From positions 788,945-852,944 of the forward strand of contig DHWB01000003.1 of the NCBI GenBank assembly GCA_002412965.1: DNA of 64,000 nt, given 5' to 3'. Both the position numbers and the translations under genes were made by a program. The DNA is from Desulfomicrobium sp. UBA5193 (GTDB taxonomy: Bacteria; Desulfobacterota; Desulfovibrionia; Desulfovibrionales; Desulfomicrobiaceae). Numbering within the stretch: position 1 is the stretch's first letter; each line of letters begins with the position of its first letter. The notes under the pieces were generated by a model. That model saw nothing but the letters and a program-made list of their open reading frames with translations, made no database searches and was not told where the DNA came from. Below, one piece after another: positions 51,138 to 59,438 of the stretch.

Positions 51138-52763
51138 TCAGTCTTGGCCGACCGATCCGCTTTCCAGGTCGAGCAGCAACCTTTCCGCCTGTGCGCGCTT
51201 GAGGGCATGGGCCTGCTCAAGGGCGTCGAATACGGATTCCTCGACCGTCCGGTCCGTATCTAGAGAAACAAGCGTTTTTCGCAGATCGGTCGGAAACGGT
51301 TCGCGCTGTTTGAGCATGTCATCGAAATGCATCAGGCGTGCGTCGGACGCGCCGGTCGCGGTTTCTCTTTGCGTCAGCCGCGCCTTGATGGTTTCGGGAG
51401 CGCAGGAACATTCCAGAAAAATGAGGCCCACATTCATGTCCTTGGCCAGATCCGCCGCCGCACGCCGCCACGTTGTTTCGGAAAAGGTGGCGTCCAGAGC
51501 CACGGATTTTCCCTTTTTGAGCTGCTCCTGGGCCAGGTTCAGCATTTTGGCGTAGACCCGGCCGCGCAGCACCGGCCGGTACATGCCGGTATTGAACGGG
51601 ACAATCGTCGCGGCCTGAAAATCCGGATCCTGTTTGCGGACCGTGTCGGACTGGAACAGGGGCATGAACAGCGCCTTGGCCACACACTGCGCCAGGGTCG
51701 ATTTGCCGGAGGCGGGCAGGCCTGAAAATATCCACAGCGTCGGGCGGCCAAAGCTCAGGGCATACAGGCAGGCCAGACGCAGATGACTGCGCATGCTCCG
51801 CATGAGCGCGTCCCGGCCGGAAGCGTCGGCCTGTTCCAGGGAAAGGCAGGCGACCTTGAGCCGGACCAGGGCGCGGTACGCGGCGTAAAAGTCGAGCAGG
51901 GCGTACATTTCCGGGTCGTCGGAAGCTCGCGCGCAGACGGCCAGCAGATTGCGGCCGATCCCGGCATGGCCGCGATGATCCAAGTCCATCAGCAGAAAGG
52001 CCAGATCAAGGGCCGCGTCGCCATATCTAAAGCGTTGGTTGAACTCTATACAGTCGATGATCTGCACGCCTTCCTGGAAATAGATGTGATCGGTGCGCAG
52101 ATCCCCGTGCCCGTCCCGGATCTTTCCTTCCTGCACGCGGTGGAGAAAGAGATCCTTGTGGTTCCTCCAATACGCCCGCCAGACTTCGCACACAAAATCC
52201 CAGCTTTCCCGGCTCAGCCTGTTTTCGACATACGGGCCGATCTGTTCGAAGTTCTCCTCCATGTTGAAGCAGATAACTTCCGGGTCGCCGAAGGCATCGA
52301 TGTCCGGGCTTCCCTCGGCGTTCGCGTGGAACGCGGCCAGAGCGCTTCCCAGCGCGGCGATGTGTTTGGCCGTGACCTCCTCGTTTTCCAGCAGCGTGGC
52401 GAAACTGGATTCTTCGGACAGCTGCCGCATTTTCACCGCGTATTCGACGGTTTTGCCGACGGGACTCAAGGACAACCGCCCGGACGCATCCTCGAAGATG
52501 CCGACCACCTCCTCATAGACGCCGGTGCTCAGGCGCTGATTAAGCACGACTTCCTGCCGGCAAAAATGCTCCCGGTCCGAGAGTTCCCGGAAATCGAGAA
52601 AGCCGAGGTTCTTGGGCTTCTTGAGCTTGTAAACCCAGTCTCCGGTCAGAAATACGGCCGAAATGTGGGTCTCCTTGAATTCGATGCGGGAGACGGGGTG
52701 CGGATAAAACGCCGGATCGGACATGGCCCGGCAGATTCTTTCAAGCGGTGTGACGGCATTCAT
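51138..52763 (-). CDS. Fusion of APH-like kinase and P-loop (AAA) kinase domains
   Basis: A 541-residue two-part protein. The N-terminal 320 residues have an aminoglycoside-phosphotransferase fold with VYKLKKPKNLGFLDF, the catalytic HGDLRTDHIYF and metal aspartate in IIDCIEFNQRFRYGD. The C-terminal 190 residues are a zeta-toxin/gluconate-kinase-like P-loop kinase: GLPASGKSTL, QSDTVRKQ and LDATFSETTWRRA. This architecture is widespread but its substrates are uncharacterised. The gene is monocistronic. Confidence 0.9.
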   Translation of the reverse strand: MNAVTPLERICRAMSDPAFYPHPVSRIEFKETHISAVFLTGDWVYKLKKPKNLGFLDFRELSDREHFCRQEVVLNQRLSTGVYEEVVGIFEDASGRLSLSPVGKTVEYAVKMRQLSEESSFATLLENEEVTAKHIAALGSALAAFHANAEGSPDIDAFGDPEVICFNMEENFEQIGPYVENRLSRESWDFVCEVWRAYWRNHKDLFLHRVQEGKIRDGHGDLRTDHIYFQEGVQIIDCIEFNQRFRYGDAALDLAFLLMDLDHRGHAGIGRNLLAVCARASDDPEMYALLDFYAAYRALVRLKVACLSLEQADASGRDALMRSMRSHLRLACLYALSFGRPTLWIFSGLPASGKSTLAQCVAKALFMPLFQSDTVRKQDPDFQAATIVPFNTGMYRPVLRGRVYAKMLNLAQEQLKKGKSVALDATFSETTWRRAAADLAKDMNVGLIFLECSCAPETIKARLTQRETATGASDARLMHFDDMLKQREPFPTDLRKTLVSLDTDRTVEESVFDALEQAHALKRAQAERLLLDLESGSVGQD

Positions 52764-52944
52764 GATCCCACGCCCTTTTTGCAGATGACGGATGCGGATT
52801 GCGCCTTCCGTATAGCACGAATCGACCGGCGGGCAACCAGGGTGAAATCGGCGGAATGTGGGCGGGCCTCAAGCTGCGATGCATATAGTTAGGATCAGTT
52901 GCGAGCTTGATGCGTGAGACGGGGATGGTTCTGCGGGCAGCGGC

Positions 52945-53256
52945 CTATTTTTCTTCCCGTTCATACAGTGTCTGCCCTACGCGCTCGATGTGCTCCCGCA
53001 GTCCGGGGTGATCGAGGGTGGCGAAGATGGACAGGTCGATGAGCCAGGGCAGGAGCAGATCGTCCAGGTCGGACATGAGGCCCAGCAGGTGATTGTGGGT
53101 CAGCTTGTCGCCCACCAGGGTCAGGTCGATGTCCGAGCCCTGCTTGAAATTGCCCATGGCGCGGGAGCCGTAAAGAATCGCCTTTTCCACTTCGGGATAC
53201 AGGGAGAAGACGGCTTGGATTTCGAGTATGGCCTCTTCGGGCAGTCCGAAACGCAT
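52945..53256 (-). CDS. mntA: MNT-type nucleotidyltransferase (antitoxin-like)
   Basis: A 103-residue minimal nucleotidyltransferase with GSRAMGNFKQGSDIDLTLVG (GSxAxG plus SDxD active site) and IDLSIFATLDHPGLREHI. In MNT/HEPN modules this protein can modify and silence its HEPN partner. Its ATG overlaps the HEPN stop (TGATG), so the two proteins are made together. Confidence 0.9.
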   Translation of the reverse strand: MRFGLPEEAILEIQAVFSLYPEVEKAILYGSRAMGNFKQGSDIDLTLVGDKLTHNHLLGLMSDLDDLLLPWLIDLSIFATLDHPGLREHIERVGQTLYEREEK

Positions 53257-53678
53257 CAGGTGGTTTCCTCGTTCATGGCAATCTTGAGTCTGGCCGCTAG
53301 AGCCTGGAAGGCTGGATAGTAAAGCGTCAGCACGTTGCCCGCGATGCGGTTCGCCACTTCCAGATGGTAGGTATGGGAACTCAGGTTGCGGTCCTTGATC
53401 ATGTCCATCCAGGTTTGGCCATCTTCGATCAGTTCATTCTTGAAGGCCGTGCGCGTAGCGTCGCGTGAACCGATAAGCCCGGTGATACCCTTGTGCTCAA
53501 GAAAGTCCTTGAGGGTGTTCCAGGCCAGTTCGTGCGTGAATTCAAACCCCTGAATCAGACCCTGCTGCTCCAAATCGCTCAACGGGCGCTGGCTTGCGAG
53601 GTGCGCCGCCTGTTCCAGAGTGTCCAGCGCACGGACAAAGTTGTCAAAGCGTTGTTTCCAGCGGATGTCAGGATTCAT
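53256..53678 (-). CDS. hepT: HEPN-type partner (HI0074 family)
   Basis: A 140-residue all-helical protein of the HI0074 nucleotidyltransferase substrate-binding family. FDNFVRALDTLEQAA, GLIQGFEFTHELAWNTLKDFL and the DATRTAFKNELIEDGQTWMDM stretch are family-typical, ending with RNLSSHTYHLEVANRIA near the RxxxxH-like site. It forms a toxin-antitoxin or modification pair with the downstream MNT gene; order HEPN then MNT. Confidence 0.88.
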   Translation of the reverse strand: MNPDIRWKQRFDNFVRALDTLEQAAHLASQRPLSDLEQQGLIQGFEFTHELAWNTLKDFLEHKGITGLIGSRDATRTAFKNELIEDGQTWMDMIKDRNLSSHTYHLEVANRIAGNVLTLYYPAFQALAARLKIAMNEETT

Positions 53679-54130
53679 GTATTATCTCCGTTCCATGAGA
53701 CTCGATCAACACAAGTACATTGTCAGTCATAAATTTTTCCCCGCTCGCGGATATCGGCCAGCAGACCGGCCCTGGCTTCATCCAAGGCCATCGGGGGCAA
53801 GCATGGCGTGATTGTCGGGATTGGTCTGCTGGTTCATGATTTACCGCTGCACAAGGTTGCACGATACATTTCACAATCTTGCGACAAAACGAGGAAAAAG
53901 GAAACAGGCCGCGACAGGGATTTTATGCAGCATTCGTGCATCACAATCATCGGTCCCGGTTGATCCGGGCCAGGTGGCTCAGCTTGACCGGTAGGCCAGC
54001 TCGGCGCCGAAGCGCTGCCAGGCCTGCGGGGCGACGGTGGGGTTCACTGCCGGTCCAGCTCTTCCTTTTCTTTGAACACATCTTTAGCGGCGCGAAATCC
54101 GCCTCTTTATATTCCTAAAAAGTCAGTTTC
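53679..54130 (-). pseudogene. Remnant-bearing intergenic region
   Basis: No intact gene in about 450 bp. The minus strand holds short protein-like tails ending in stops, for example MALDEARAGLLADIRERG near 53800-53730 and NPTVAPQAWQRFGAELAY near 54035-53975, in different frames. They look like eroded 3' ends, one possibly of an antitoxin-like gene. Identity could not be fixed. Confidence 0.3.
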
Positions 54131-54955
54131 CTACATAGGAATGACCTCAGTAACGTCCAATTTTCTGTAAAACATGGATTTTCGATTGATCCAAACAACA
54201 AGAAGAGCAGCGGCTACAAAAAAAAATGTGTCATAAGGCTGTGCGTCAGGCCAGAGGGGATTGATAAGCTGAAAATGGAACAGCGCGGGGAGCAGGATGC
54301 TTCCGCGCGACGCGTTGAACAATTGGGTCACTATGACGCTGACTGCAACCGCGCCGATAAAAAAGGGTGTGAATGACCAGGCGCTTTGCGGCGTGCCGCT
54401 CAACAGGAAGGCCGGAAAGTGCCAGATGCCCCATATGACTCCAAGAATAATTCCGGCCCAAAATGGCGCTAACTTCCGGAGCAGCAGAGGCAGCGCCAAC
54501 CCGCGCCAGCCAAATTCTTCAACCGGGCCTTTGACGGCCATGAAAAGCATCGCTGCAACCATCGTATGAAATGAAGAAAACAGAAACGGCTCAGCGAAAA
54601 GGTTTCCTTTCATTGCCGACCCGCCGAAAAAGAGCACCGGAATACCGATAATCAAAAAGGCGTACCAAGCCCAGGAGCAGCGCCAGAGCAATAGCCTGGC
54701 CAGGAAACGTTGCAGGCCGCCAACGCCACCGTAATGGGTGACAACGAGGAAAGCAGCGATTGCCGGCGCGTACACCGCCAAGAAAAAGAGCGGATGTTGA
54801 CCGGTCAACTCGCCAAACAGCTCGGTCATCTGGTCCGGGACAAAGATGAACAATCCCAGAATTCCCCACGCCAAGCCAAAAGCAACAAGCAGAAAGGGCA
54901 CGAGAGCATTGAAGGGAACCTTTGCTCCGTCTGCGTTTGATGATTCTGTGATCAT
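54131..54955 (-). CDS. CPBP-family intramembrane metalloprotease
   Basis: A 274-residue protein with about eight spans. The CPBP (CaaX protease and bacteriocin-processing) motifs are present: VEEFGWRGLALP (EExxxR), WGIWHFPAF (second histidine) and LFNASRGSILLPALFHFQLIN (third histidine). Bacterial members process prenylated-like peptides, bacteriocins or act in self-immunity. No bacteriocin gene is evident nearby. AT content is higher than in the core genes, in keeping with an accessory zone. Confidence 0.9.
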   Translation of the reverse strand: MITESSNADGAKVPFNALVPFLLVAFGLAWGILGLFIFVPDQMTELFGELTGQHPLFFLAVYAPAIAAFLVVTHYGGVGGLQRFLARLLLWRCSWAWYAFLIIGIPVLFFGGSAMKGNLFAEPFLFSSFHTMVAAMLFMAVKGPVEEFGWRGLALPLLLRKLAPFWAGIILGVIWGIWHFPAFLLSGTPQSAWSFTPFFIGAVAVSVIVTQLFNASRGSILLPALFHFQLINPLWPDAQPYDTFFFVAAALLVVWINRKSMFYRKLDVTEVIPM

Positions 54956-55531
54956 GATTTGCCTGCTTGTGGGATTGGTTGTTGCAATGCTGGCTGAAGC
55001 CGCGTTTCATAGTCAATAATGCTCTGACCAAGAGGGAATTAGTCCAGATCGTTAATCTTGAATTTTCCCGAAAGGCAAAGGGGTCGGGTATTCTTTTGAC
55101 GAACCGAGAGCAAGGGGTCACCGAGCAAAGGTCACCCATCAAAAGGACCGAGGTCAAGAGAAAGTACTCCCTTGGGCCAGAAAATCAGGTTTTCTCGCCT
55201 CGGACAAAACTACTTGATAATACCTCGGATTTCTTTGCTTTCTGCCTTTCTCGAAATATCAGCTTTGCGATGTCAGCGTATTCCGCCGCACCAGTCACCC
55301 ATCGGGATCTAGGCCACCGAAGCAGCCCCACCGTCTTGCGACGGCCAGATAATCTTCGATCCCACGCCATGTCCAAAGTGTTGTTACAGATCTCATGGTT
55401 GTGAACCAACCCGTTGCTGGCTCATGCCGTGGTCGGCGAAACAAAGTCATCCGAAAAGCTGGAAGCGGTGGCTACCAATCAAGTCTGGTGGTTATGCCAA
55501 CCCCTTTGCTGGTTCCCCACCGCCTCCAAAT
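54956..55531. other. Non-coding region with REP-like sequence and right flank of the IS element
   Basis: No gene seen. AAAGGGGTCGGGTA at 55077-55090 resembles REP-type repeats found near RAYT-like genes, with a cousin AAAGGGGGCGGGTC at 57402-57415. TTCTTTTGACGAACC (55091-55105) recurs at 56649-56663. The part from 55105 to 55531 is probably the non-coding end of the IS element. Confidence 0.5.
55461..55527 (-). ncRNA. Stem-loop downstream of the IS110 transposase, candidate guide (bridge) RNA segment
   Basis: GGAGGCGGTGG (minus strand, 55527-55517) pairs with CCACCGCTTCC (55471-55461) over 11 bp with one G-U, beginning 5 nt past the transposase stop. The loop holds smaller stems (AACC/GGTT, ACCA/TGGT). 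IS1111-type elements encode their structured RNA on this side of the gene. Assignment as bridge RNA is inference. Confidence 0.4.
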
Positions 55532-56551
55532 TTATGCAAAACATTTTTCGTGATCAAAGTTCACGCCCTCCCGCATGATGAAATACGCGGCCCGCGCAAA
55601 TTTGTGGGCCAAGGCGCTATGCGCGACCATTCTGTTGCTTCTGGCCATCTTGCGGTCATACCATGAACGGCTTGCGGCGTCGTAACGCCTCGCGAACTCA
55701 GCGACCTCTGAAAAAGCCCACGCCAAGTACTTGTTCCCGTTCTTGGTGTTGCCTCGTCCCTTGCGCTTGCCGTTACTGATCCAGTTGGACGGCACTTTCC
55801 GACAATACGAACTGAAATTGCCCGCCTTGGCGAAACGATCAATTGGACCGGTTTCCAACATGATCGTCAGGCCGAGGATAACGCCTACTCCAGGCATGGA
55901 GAGCAGCGCCTTGTACGTCGGACGCAGTTCGATTCGTTCCTCGGCCTGCTTCTCGATCTTCTTTATCTGCCGCCCCAAGTAGTCGATGGTGTCTTTGCTG
56001 ACTTCTCCGCACAGGGCCAAGTCCTCATTTGCCGCGCACAAGGGTGCGACATGGTTTGTCTTGAGTTGCTTGATCATGCGCCCCGGTAGCGAATGACCGT
56101 TGTTCCGGGAAACTATGCCCTGCAAACTCGTGATCAATGAGGTTCTCAGACGTACCAGGTGTCCGCGTTTTCTCAGTAAATCCCGGATCGGGCGTTCCGC
56201 TTTGGGATAGATGTACCCCTCAGGCAGGACATCCAGTCTGAGCATCTCAGCAAGCCAGGCGGCATCGCTGGCGTCGTCGCTGTGCTTGAGCCCGGAGTAC
56301 TTCTGGATCGCCGCCGGATTGGCCAAATGCACCTGGTAGCCTTCATCCATCAACGCATCGACGATCCAATACCAGTTGAAGGTCGACTCGATGGCAATTC
56401 CTTGCAGCTGATCCCGGTAGGCAGCTAACGGATGCAGGATTGCCTGGACATCGTTAGCAAGTTTTCGTTTTTCAATGATCTTTCCTGCACTATCGACGAC
56501 AGACAAGAAATTTGAATTTGAATGCAAATCGATTCCTGCGTATACAGCCAT
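55532..56551 (-). CDS. IS110-family transposase (DEDD recombinase)
   Basis: A 339-residue transposase: N-terminal RuvC-like DEDD domain with AGIDLHSNSNFLSVVD, GIAIESTFNWYWIVDAL and LKHSDDASDAAWLAEML, and the C-terminal Transposase_20 domain with LLSMPGVGVILGLTIMLE and FSSYCRKVPS containing the catalytic-serine region. Length is full and no frameshift is seen, so it may be active. These enzymes use an element-encoded RNA to choose donor and target. Its ribosome site lies within a hairpin (56553-56628). Confidence 0.95.
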   Translation of the reverse strand: MAVYAGIDLHSNSNFLSVVDSAGKIIEKRKLANDVQAILHPLAAYRDQLQGIAIESTFNWYWIVDALMDEGYQVHLANPAAIQKYSGLKHSDDASDAAWLAEMLRLDVLPEGYIYPKAERPIRDLLRKRGHLVRLRTSLITSLQGIVSRNNGHSLPGRMIKQLKTNHVAPLCAANEDLALCGEVSKDTIDYLGRQIKKIEKQAEERIELRPTYKALLSMPGVGVILGLTIMLETGPIDRFAKAGNFSSYCRKVPSNWISNGKRKGRGNTKNGNKYLAWAFSEVAEFARRYDAASRSWYDRKMARSNRMVAHSALAHKFARAAYFIMREGVNFDHEKCFA

Positions 56552-56552
56552 T

Positions 56553-56628
56553 GGACACCTCCGATTTGAGTGTTTCCCAACTCCTATATAGCAGAGGAAT
56601 CGGTCATCTGCTATTTTCGGAGGTGTCC
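56553..56628 (-). promoter_or_regulatory. Leader hairpin masking the transposase ribosome site
   Basis: Arms GGACACCTCCGA (minus 56628-56617) and TCGGAGGTGTCC (56564-56553) are perfectly complementary; the second contains GGAGG six bases before the transposase ATG. An inner hairpin AGCAGA/TCTGCT (56590-56595, 56607-56612) stabilises the fold. Transcripts entering from outside would be poorly translated. Confidence 0.6.
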
Positions 56629-56791
56629 TTTTGTATGGTTATCAGGTCTTCTTTTGACGAACCTTTTCCAGCGAGGTGGGGTTTCGAGATAGAATGCTAG
56701 CGTAAAATTGACTGAACGCCGCGCTTCGGTTCATGCGCCGTCCAAGACAAGCGCGTGGCAAATCCTTGGGACTCAGAATCCGGATTCGATA

Positions 56792-57112
56792 TTAATCAGT
56801 TCTGTTCGAGAACTTGATATACTTGCTGTACAACGGAAGTGCCATCGTCGCGGCACCCACTATTACCAGGAAGATAGAGGCCGGCACATAATTTTTTGTC
56901 CCGCCACGGGCTGGCATGAGCACCGTGAAATCAAGAGGTGCTGTGCAGGCGTATATTATTATGAAAAGTCCGCCGAGCACTGTGAATATCTTGAGCATGT
57001 ATTGGAGCATGACATGGTGGCTGAATTTTCTCTCGATGAAGAGATAGAGAGGAAAATATATAAAAGGGATAAAAAAGAAACTCGATCCAAAAAATAAGGC
57101 AAGGCTGGACAT
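56792..57112 (-). CDS. Small membrane protein, unknown
   Basis: A 106-residue protein with three likely spans (LALFFGSSFFFIPFIYFPLYLF; IFTVLGGLFIIIYAC; ASIFLVIVGAATMALPLY) and a basic loop between the first two. ATG at 57112 is preceded by GGGAGG nine bases upstream. An overlapping frame on the other strand is less protein-like and was rejected. No family is recognised; moderate GC fits the accessory zone. Confidence 0.6.
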   Translation of the reverse strand: MSSLALFFGSSFFFIPFIYFPLYLFIERKFSHHVMLQYMLKIFTVLGGLFIIIYACTAPLDFTVLMPARGGTKNYVPASIFLVIVGAATMALPLYSKYIKFSNRTD

Positions 57113-57663
57113 GTTCGATATCCTCCCGTGTTCCAATGATCTTTTATGTCCACAGCGCTTTCATGAAACGGTGCGCATTACCCTGTGAGATAATTCAGCT
57201 TGGCCGAGCATTCTCCTCTCTACCTCGTGCGATTGTGATCGCACTTATTGGGGAGCACTACGCCGTCCCGTGAAGTGCTTGGTTCGGCTTCACCGTAATG
57301 ACTCTTACATCCATTTTTTTCGCTTGAACAGCGACACCTGCCACGCAATGAGCAGCAACAGGACGCAGACGTAATAATAATTTCTCAACCTTTCAAAAAG
57401 CAAAGGGGGCGGGTCAACTGTTTAGTCCTTCTTGCAGTCCCTTAACCATAGCCTGACGGAAGCATCCAGAACGCGTCGAGGGTTCAATGCACATGACGTC
57501 ACCGCCAGAAATGATGGCGTTGAAAAGCCGATAGGCAAACCTGGGCGATGTGGTTTACAGAAATCATCATGGAGGCAACATGATGCTGCCTCGTGCATCA
57601 AAAACAATTATGCGAAGTTGTTCCGAGACTTCGATGAAATAACCAGAAAGGAACGGGTGGGGC
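57113..57663. other. Intergenic region with a REP-like motif and dyad
   Basis: No firm gene in 550 bp. It holds a perfect dyad GTGCGAT/ATCGCAC (57227-57233, 57238-57244), a REP-like AAAGGGGGCGGGTC (57402-57415), and a 27-residue minus-strand frame (57388-57305, TTG start) that would encode a single hydrophobic span (VCVLLLLIAWQVSLF) with a basic tail. Confidence 0.4.
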
Positions 57664-59004
57664 ATGAAACATTATGATGTCATCGTCGTCGGCGGTGGTC
57701 CGGCAGGCGGCGGGGTAGCCAGTCCTTTGGCTCGTGCGGGGAAGAAGGTCGCCATGATCGAGGCTGCTGCGTATGGAGGGGTCTGTCCGCTCAGTGGCTG
57801 CAACCCGAAGAAGGTTCTCATGAGCGGTGCCGAGGCCATGCACATGGCCGCCGGCATGACCGGAAGCGGTGTTTCCGGCGGCATCACCATCGACTGGCCG
57901 GAGCTCATGCGTTTCAAGCAATCCTTTGTGGACCCTGTCCCCGAAGGTGCGCGCAAGGCATACGAAAATCAGGGCATCGAAACCTGGCTGGGTTTTGCGA
58001 AGTTTGTCAGTCCGTTTGCTGTGGAGGTCAACGGTGAGACGCTCATCGCGCCGAATATTTGTATCTGCGTAGGGCAGGAATCGAGCCCGCTGTCCGTTCC
58101 CGGCGGCGAGGGATTGCCCGTCAGCGACGATTTTCTGAACCTGAAGAATCTGCCGCGCCGGATCATCTTTATCGGCGGCGGATTCATTGCCTTCGAATTC
58201 GCGCACATCGCCCGAATGGCCGGTGCAGAAGTGATCCTCCTCAATCGAACCGACCGCGTTCTGCGGCAGTTCGATCCCGAACTGACCCAGGAGCTTGTCG
58301 AAGCTTCACGAGCCGCCGGAATCGACGTCAGGCTGGAAAAACCCGTCCAAGCCGTCGAGCGTGCTTCTGGCGTTTTCCGGGTTCGTTGCGGGGAGCACGG
58401 CTCGGATATCATCGAGGCCGACATGGTTTTCAACTGCACTGGCCGGAGAGCCGCCGTCTCAAGGCTTGATCTCAATAAGGCAGGGGTTGAGTACGGACCC
58501 GCAGGAATCACGGTGAACAGCCGCATGCAGAGTGTGTCGAACCCGCAGATCTATGCTGTTGGCGACGTCGCGGATCAGGGATTGGCCCTGACGCCTGTGG
58601 CCACCATCCAGGGTCGGGTGGCTGCCGCGAACATCCTGCATCCCGATTCGGTCGAGGTCGATTACGCAGGCATCCCGAGTGTCTGCTTCAGCTTGCCGCC
58701 TCTGGCGAGAGTGGGGTTGCTGGAAGCCGAGGCCCGAGAGCGCGGTCTGGAATTCAAGGTCAAGGAGACCGATCTTGCGGACTCGTTTTCGTGGAAGCGG
58801 CTGAATGAATCAGTCGGCAGGGCGCGGGTGCTCATCGACGAACGAAACGACCGGATCCTCGGCGCGCATATTCTCGGGCACAACGCCGAGGAGATGATAA
58901 ACCTCTTTGCGTTGATTGTCCGTCAGGGGATTCCCGTCTCCAAAGTCATGGAGACTGTGTGGGCATACCCTACCTGCGGATATGAACTGAAGTATATGTT
59001 GTGA
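57664..59004 (+). CDS. Pyridine nucleotide-disulfide oxidoreductase (glutathione reductase/Lpd fold)
   Basis: A 446-residue flavoprotein. FAD motif GGGPAGGGVAS (about 10-20), redox pair C41xxxxC46 in GGVCPLSGCNPKK, NAD(P) motif IGGGFIAFEFAHIARMAGAEV, AVGDVAD near 300 and a C-terminal dimer domain. The C-terminal HPxE catalytic pair of glutathione reductase is not seen; YPTCGYE occupies the position. It may reduce a low-molecular disulfide, a quinone or metal, or act as an NADH:acceptor oxidase. It is monocistronic with GGGTGGGG before ATG. Confidence 0.88.
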   Translation: MKHYDVIVVGGGPAGGGVASPLARAGKKVAMIEAAAYGGVCPLSGCNPKKVLMSGAEAMHMAAGMTGSGVSGGITIDWPELMRFKQSFVDPVPEGARKAYENQGIETWLGFAKFVSPFAVEVNGETLIAPNICICVGQESSPLSVPGGEGLPVSDDFLNLKNLPRRIIFIGGGFIAFEFAHIARMAGAEVILLNRTDRVLRQFDPELTQELVEASRAAGIDVRLEKPVQAVERASGVFRVRCGEHGSDIIEADMVFNCTGRRAAVSRLDLNKAGVEYGPAGITVNSRMQSVSNPQIYAVGDVADQGLALTPVATIQGRVAAANILHPDSVEVDYAGIPSVCFSLPPLARVGLLEAEARERGLEFKVKETDLADSFSWKRLNESVGRARVLIDERNDRILGAHILGHNAEEMINLFALIVRQGIPVSKVMETVWAYPTCGYELKYML

Positions 59005-59438
59005 TGCCGAGGAGATGGCTGACAAGGTCGTTTGGGGATGGAGATCATGCTCGGACTCGTCCCGACGTCAATGTTCTGAAGGCTTATGGATAGAATGCAG
59101 TCATGCGTCCGGTCTTGGGTAAAATTGCTGATCAATACTGTTGCGAACCTTTTTGATCATTCACCCACCAGGAATCCCTTGTCCGTCGATCCCTATAATT
59201 ATGATCGCACTTCGCGAACAGGGCAGGCCGCTCAGCCTGACAGCGCCGTGGTGAGAGTCTGACACCAGCAATCACGAATCTATCTGGACCCGTCTCAAGG
59301 GATAGGATATGTGACATGCAGGGAATTTTCCGGATACCGCGCTTTGACGAAAAATCTTCTCGAGAAAATAACTCCCTAAAATCCGGGAAGTGGGCCCGGC
59401 GACGACCCTTTCTGCCATTCCCGCCAGGAGGTGCGCTC
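59005..59438. other. Intergenic region, nothing recognised
   Basis: About 430 bp separating two + strand genes. The frame starting at 59316 continues into the hydrolase gene but the first 41 residues are not protein-like and lack a ribosome site. A minus-strand frame across this region was judged spurious. No terminator or repeat of note. Confidence 0.4.

Larger units (their letters stand above)
55106..56663 (-). mobile_element. IS110/IS1111-family insertion sequence (boundaries estimated)
   Basis: A single transposase with structured non-coding flanks. The 15-bp direct repeat TTCTTTTGACGAACC at 55091-55105 and 56649-56663 is taken as marking the ends, giving about 1.56 kb, a normal size for the family. 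Only one copy exists in the window, so the ends cannot be verified by comparison. The element appears to sit in a REP-like sequence, a known preference of some family members. Confidence 0.6.

Noticed and set aside
56708..57097. 129-codon + strand frame after the IS element
   Set aside because: Opposite strand encodes a coherent three-span membrane protein with a ribosome site; the + frame has no recognisable domain.
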